This document shows, in pieces, positions 60,884 through 64,000 of a stretch of DNA of 64,000 nt. The stretch's first letter is position 1. Each line of letters opens with the position of its first letter. The stretch is taken from positions 186,001-250,000 of the forward strand of contig CAYFNT010000001.1 in NCBI GenBank assembly GCA_964344565.1, read 5' to 3'. This DNA comes from JACNKJ01 sp964344565. GTDB taxonomy: Bacteria > Krumholzibacteriota > Krumholzibacteriia > JACNKJ01. The translations under genes were made by a program, and so were the position numbers. Below the pieces are notes generated by a model. The model saw nothing but the letters and a program-made list of their open reading frames with translations. It did not search any database and had not been told where the DNA came from.

Positions 60884-61651
60884 TTAGTTCACCAGGTTCA
60901 ACCAGTCTCCAAGCAGGAACTGGAACCGGCCCAGAAGCAGGCTGATTCGCGCCATTACCGTGTATCCGAAGGAAGCGCCGAAGGAGACCATGAGGAAGTA
61001 CACGCCCACGCGGCTCATGCCACCGAAGACGCCCTTGTGCTCCCGCGAGAAGTAGAAGTAGACCAGTCCCGTGAACACGCCGATGCCGAGCACCAGGTAG
61101 TTGGCCCAGGCCACGAAGTTGTTCAGGTCCCATGCCGGCACGATGGTGCTGTGGATCTGGATCATGGCGTTGGACTGCAGGAAGACGTAGAGGCGCAGGC
61201 CCGCGGCCATGCCCATGACGAAGGCCAGTGGCCAACGGCTGAGGTAGGCGATCTTCGGAATCAGTCGCGTGAAGAAGAGGATGCCCAGCACCAGCGGTAC
61301 GTAGTAGAAGCCGTGCACCGAGTTCACCAGCGTGGCCTGCTGCAGGGCCTCCGGACTGAGGGTGCCGTCGACCATGGCGTTGGACGAATACACCTGTCCG
61401 GCGTACTCCACGCTGTCCACCCAGATGTAGGTGAGCGAGGGCCATTTCTTCAGGAGGCCGTCGGGCCACCAGAGGTTGCCGAACAGGTTCGGGTGCACCT
61501 GTACCCAGAAGGCCACCACCATCCAATAGGCCGCCGAGACGCCCGTGAAGAGATGCTCGGCGAACTTGTAGAAGGGGTTGTCCTTGTAGAGAAAGCTGAA
61601 GATCGCCAGGGTCAGCAGCGCGGCGAACCAGATTCCTACCGTCTCAGCCAT
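60884..61651 (-). CDS. Membrane protein of unknown function (cluster gene 4)
   Basis: A 255-residue integral membrane protein with about six helices, beginning MAETVGIWFAALLTLAIFSFLYKDNPFYKF. A polar loop of about 70 residues between the second and third helices includes PDGLLKKWPSLTYIWVDSVEY. I recognise no family. It is the last of four same-strand membrane genes that run to the window edge and is separated from the next by 9 bp, indicating one operon. Confidence 0.75.
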   Translation of the reverse strand: MAETVGIWFAALLTLAIFSFLYKDNPFYKFAEHLFTGVSAAYWMVVAFWVQVHPNLFGNLWWPDGLLKKWPSLTYIWVDSVEYAGQVYSSNAMVDGTLSPEALQQATLVNSVHGFYYVPLVLGILFFTRLIPKIAYLSRWPLAFVMGMAAGLRLYVFLQSNAMIQIHSTIVPAWDLNNFVAWANYLVLGIGVFTGLVYFYFSREHKGVFGGMSRVGVYFLMVSFGASFGYTVMARISLLLGRFQFLLGDWLNLVN

Positions 61652-61660
61652 GAAGGCCTC

Positions 61661-62512
61661 CTAGAATTTCCGCTGGGCCCGTCGCACCAGGTAGTAGGCG
61701 ACGTTGCCGATGATGATGAAGAGCACCATGACCAGGTGGGCGACGCTCTGCGCGGCCATGCCCCGGTTGCCGGCGCCCAATTCCTGCATGTACCCGTTGT
61801 CCATGAGCAGGGTCTCGAACTCGGCGGCTCCGGAGAGTCCGCCCAGGATGCCCTGGCACTGCCCGGACTGCACGAAGGGCACGACCTCGGTCACCTGCAC
61901 CGCGGTGCAGCCCGTGCTCATGGGCTTGTTAAGAGTGTCGGCCGCGTACTGCACCCATTCCACGGTGCCGGGATAGCCCGCCGAGAAGCTGAAGATGAAG
62001 TCGATGTTTGCCAGGTTCTCGATGCCGTGCATGATGGGGTAGCTCGAAAGCGCGCCGCCCCGGGTATCAACCGGATAGGTGGTGTAGAAGCTCTCGACCA
62101 CCGACTTGATGACGACCTCGTTGCCCGCCTTGTAGCCCAGGTTGATGTAGTCCACGCCGTACTCGCGCCCGTACTTCTGGGCGCAGACCTCGTCGAGGAT
62201 GTCCCGGCTCATGAACAGGCCGTCGGGCCACAGGGCCATGACGATGACCTTGCAGTCCTTCTGCATGAAGTAGTCGAGCACCGCGCGGCTCATGGGGTGC
62301 ACTTCGGGCATGGTGCTCGGTCCGTACTCGAAGGAGCAGAGCACCGTGGCGCCCTCGGGAATGTCTTCGAGGGCCTCGTAGACCGTGCGCACGTGCTCGG
62401 AGACCTTGATGGGCATGGAGAAGGGGAAGATCAGCGGGATGGCCACCGCCAGCGCGATGATCAGGAAGATCCACCGCCGGTCCAGATTGCTCACTCTCTC
62501 GATGAAGCTCAT
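61661..62512 (-). CDS. Membrane-anchored extracytoplasmic protein (cluster gene 3)
   Basis: A 283-residue protein with an N-terminal helix (WIFLIIALAVAIPLIF), a large central domain of about 220 residues, and a C-terminal helix (SVAHLVMVLFIIIGNVAYY). The central domain reads like a Rossmann-type alpha/beta fold (CKVIVMALWPDGLFMS, YGVDYINLGYKAGNEVVIKS). It has a Cys-containing block MSTGCTAVQVTEVVPF. Its topology and a Gly-rich LGGLSGAAEFETLL phrase recall the first gene of this cluster. The function is unknown. Confidence 0.72.
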   Translation of the reverse strand: MSFIERVSNLDRRWIFLIIALAVAIPLIFPFSMPIKVSEHVRTVYEALEDIPEGATVLCSFEYGPSTMPEVHPMSRAVLDYFMQKDCKVIVMALWPDGLFMSRDILDEVCAQKYGREYGVDYINLGYKAGNEVVIKSVVESFYTTYPVDTRGGALSSYPIMHGIENLANIDFIFSFSAGYPGTVEWVQYAADTLNKPMSTGCTAVQVTEVVPFVQSGQCQGILGGLSGAAEFETLLMDNGYMQELGAGNRGMAAQSVAHLVMVLFIIIGNVAYYLVRRAQRKF

Positions 62513-62513
62513 C

Positions 62514-63230
62514 TTATTCCTCTCCCAGGAAGGATTTCTCGATGCCCAGGATCAGGCGAAGACTCGTGGACACGACGCCCAGCGCGATTCCGATGAGGAT
62601 GGCCCTCTGTCCCGCCGCGTTGGGGAAGGTGTAGATCCAGTCGCTGACGTTCTCGAGGCGGAAGATGCTGAGGAATCCCTCGGCGGGGAGCCATGCGGTG
62701 AGCATCTGCCCCAGGGGTACGCGCCCGAGCATGAGGATGATGCCCGCCACCAGCAGCACCGTGGCCTCCACGTTGCGCGCCCGGAAGGCCCGGAAGCTCG
62801 CGCTGGCCACGTAGAAGGCGAGCAGCGCGTACATGGTCGCGCTGAGCGGCGTGAAGATGAACCACCAGATCCAGAAGAAGTGGCTGTTGGGATGGCTGAT
62901 GTGCGCGCCGGCCATGAAGCTGTTCATGTCGGCGGGAAGCCCGCCGAAGTAGCTCGTGAAGTTGATGCCCACATAGGCCGTCACGAAGAATCCGATGATG
63001 GTCACCAGGCTGTATGGCCAGTTGCGCTTTCGGTGGTAGACCTTCAGGCCCTGCAGCTTCAACAGGTTCGCGCCGCCCAGGATGATGGCGAAGGACGCGA
63101 TGATGTCGAAGAACTGACTGAAGTCGCGCCCCAGGTTTCCGATGGGATCGTGGGGCACGAACCAGCTGATCAGGGTCAGCAGTCCGACAAAGATGAGGAT
63201 GAAGAGCGGAATCCAGTATTTCAGCAGCAT
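62514..63230 (-). CDS. Membrane protein of unknown function (cluster gene 2)
   Basis: A 238-residue integral membrane protein with about seven helices, beginning MLLKYWIPLFILIFVGLLTL. It contains FFWIWWFIFTPLSATMYALL and ILMLGRVPLGQMLTAWLPAE. It is one base from the next gene and 3 bp from the previous, so the cluster is tightly coupled. No family was recognised. The helices show no channel or transporter signature. Confidence 0.72.
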   Translation of the reverse strand: MLLKYWIPLFILIFVGLLTLISWFVPHDPIGNLGRDFSQFFDIIASFAIILGGANLLKLQGLKVYHRKRNWPYSLVTIIGFFVTAYVGINFTSYFGGLPADMNSFMAGAHISHPNSHFFWIWWFIFTPLSATMYALLAFYVASASFRAFRARNVEATVLLVAGIILMLGRVPLGQMLTAWLPAEGFLSIFRLENVSDWIYTFPNAAGQRAILIGIALGVVSTSLRLILGIEKSFLGEE

Positions 63231-63233
63231 GCC

Positions 63234-64000
63234 CTAACCTCCGCTCACGATGAAGAGACGACTGATGTCCAGCCAGCCCGGCATGGGCACCCCCGATTGC
63301 GAGAGGATCACGTAGATCAATCCCCAGATCAGCGTGAACATGAAGATGATCTTGCCCACGTCCTGCCCACGGATGGAGCCGATGAGGCGGGTGTCGCCGG
63401 AGAGATAGGCGCTGGCGGCGAAGAACTCCTCGCCGATGAGCGTGTAGTCGCAGGCCGTGATGAAGAAGGGCAGCTGGGCCGGGCTCGCGGTTCCCGCGAT
63501 CTGGATGGCGCCGATGCTGTTGCCCGTCTCGGCCAGGATCAGGCTCTCCGCGTAGAACTTGCCCTGGTAGAAGCAGGCCGCCGGCTTCTCGCGGAGCATG
63601 ATGCCGTCGACCGCCGCCGCGTAGGCGAACTGATCGTCGGTGAGGTAGTGGATCATGTCGTCCTTGTAGAGGTCGGGACGACCCGCGCTCAGGTAGCTTT
63701 CGCGCACCACCTCGCGGGAGTGGGCCATGACCAGCGAACGGCTGACCGGCACTTCCAGGGGCGTCTCGTACTGGGCCGTCATCTTGGCCACGTATCCCAT
63801 GATGCTCACGCCGGCGAGGGTCTCGATCTGGTCCATGTCCATGATGCCGGGCACGAAGAGCACCGGCTGTCCCATCTCGGTGGCTCGGCCGACGGCCTCG
63901 TCGAAGGCCTTCAGACCGGCCACCGGACGCAGGTAGATGCCGTCGCCGGAGCCCGCGCGCCAGATCCAGAATATGATGCCGCCGCCGATGACCAGTACGG
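63234..64000 (-). CDS. DUF6754-like membrane protein, 5' truncated by the window (cluster gene 1)
   Basis: An open frame runs from the stop at 63234 to the end of the window without a start, giving at least 255 residues. It shows an N-terminal membrane helix (VLVIGGGIIFWIW), a soluble domain beginning YLRPVAGLKAFDEAVGRA and PVLFVPGIMDMDQIETLAG, and a C-terminal helix (IIFMFTLIWGLIYVIL). From memory the domain resembles DUF6754, but no search was run. An internal GTG exists at 63923 but has no reason to be the start, since the frame stays open upstream. Confidence 0.7.
   Translation of the reverse strand, partial: VLVIGGGIIFWIWRAGSGDGIYLRPVAGLKAFDEAVGRATEMGQPVLFVPGIMDMDQIETLAGVSIMGYVAKMTAQYETPLEVPVSRSLVMAHSREVVRESYLSAGRPDLYKDDMIHYLTDDQFAYAAAVDGIMLREKPAACFYQGKFYAESLILAETGNSIGAIQIAGTASPAQLPFFITACDYTLIGEEFFAASAYLSGDTRLIGSIRGQDVGKIIFMFTLIWGLIYVILSQSGVPMPGWLDISRLFIVSGG

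Overview
The window looks like chromosomal DNA of a high-GC, Gram-negative-type bacterium of the FCB superphylum. The best guess is a Krumholzibacteriota/Eisenbacteria/Latescibacterota-like lineage, inferred from gene content only. Four secreted proteins end in a FlgD-like C-terminal domain with a PNPFNP motif, as in type IX-like sorting tails. There are also many lipoproteins, an 11-gene complex I operon without nuoEFG, and a bacterial microcompartment (BMC) locus. No tRNA, rRNA, CRISPR array or insertion sequence was seen.

Layout. 0.1-11 kb: class II fructose-bisphosphate aldolase, three large sorting-tail proteins, an M23 peptidase, a GyrI-like protein and an HNH endonuclease. 11-23.8 kb: glnS; a metallophosphoesterase-tetraheme cytochrome gene with an in-frame TGA that is best read as selenocysteine; a lipoprotein; a PAS histidine kinase; the tldD-tldE pair; a SecD-P1-like lipoprotein; a SUMF1-fold protein; a satD/DUF3307 pair behind a strong promoter; and a DEAD-box helicase. 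24-26.4 kb: a propeller-like lipoprotein, then about 560 bp of gene-free DNA carrying decayed sorting-domain fragments on both strands. 26.4-32.9 kb: a BMC operon consisting of a winged-helix regulator, an RpiB-DeoC fusion, two BMC-T, one BMC-H and three BMC-P shell proteins, an acylating-type aldehyde dehydrogenase, and a translationally coupled beta-propeller lipoprotein. 33-34.6 kb: a secreted protein and an alpha/beta hydrolase.

34.8-45 kb: nuoABCDHIJKLMN, tightly packed. 45-48.6 kb (minus): two adjacent parallel beta-helix proteins. 48.9-54.3 kb: a hybOABCD-like periplasm-facing [NiFe] uptake hydrogenase operon, facing a NarL-type two-component pair (54.3-56.6 kb, minus). 56.8-64 kb (minus): MscS channel, a 54-residue protein, FabH, a small membrane protein, a sodium:solute symporter with an overlapping 30-residue membrane peptide, and four membrane proteins of unknown function, the last cut by the window edge.

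How the parts may work together. The hydrogenase would pass electrons from H2 to quinone through HybA/HybB-like subunits. The truncated complex I would oxidise an unidentified donor, possibly ferredoxin, and pump ions. The BMC would confine the acetaldehyde made by DeoC from deoxyribose-5-phosphate and oxidise it with the aldehyde dehydrogenase, as proposed for sugar-phosphate-utilising BMCs. The strongest candidates for something new are the predicted selenoprotein at 13162-14517 and the RpiB-DeoC fusion, which has an encapsulation-peptide-like helix inside its linker.
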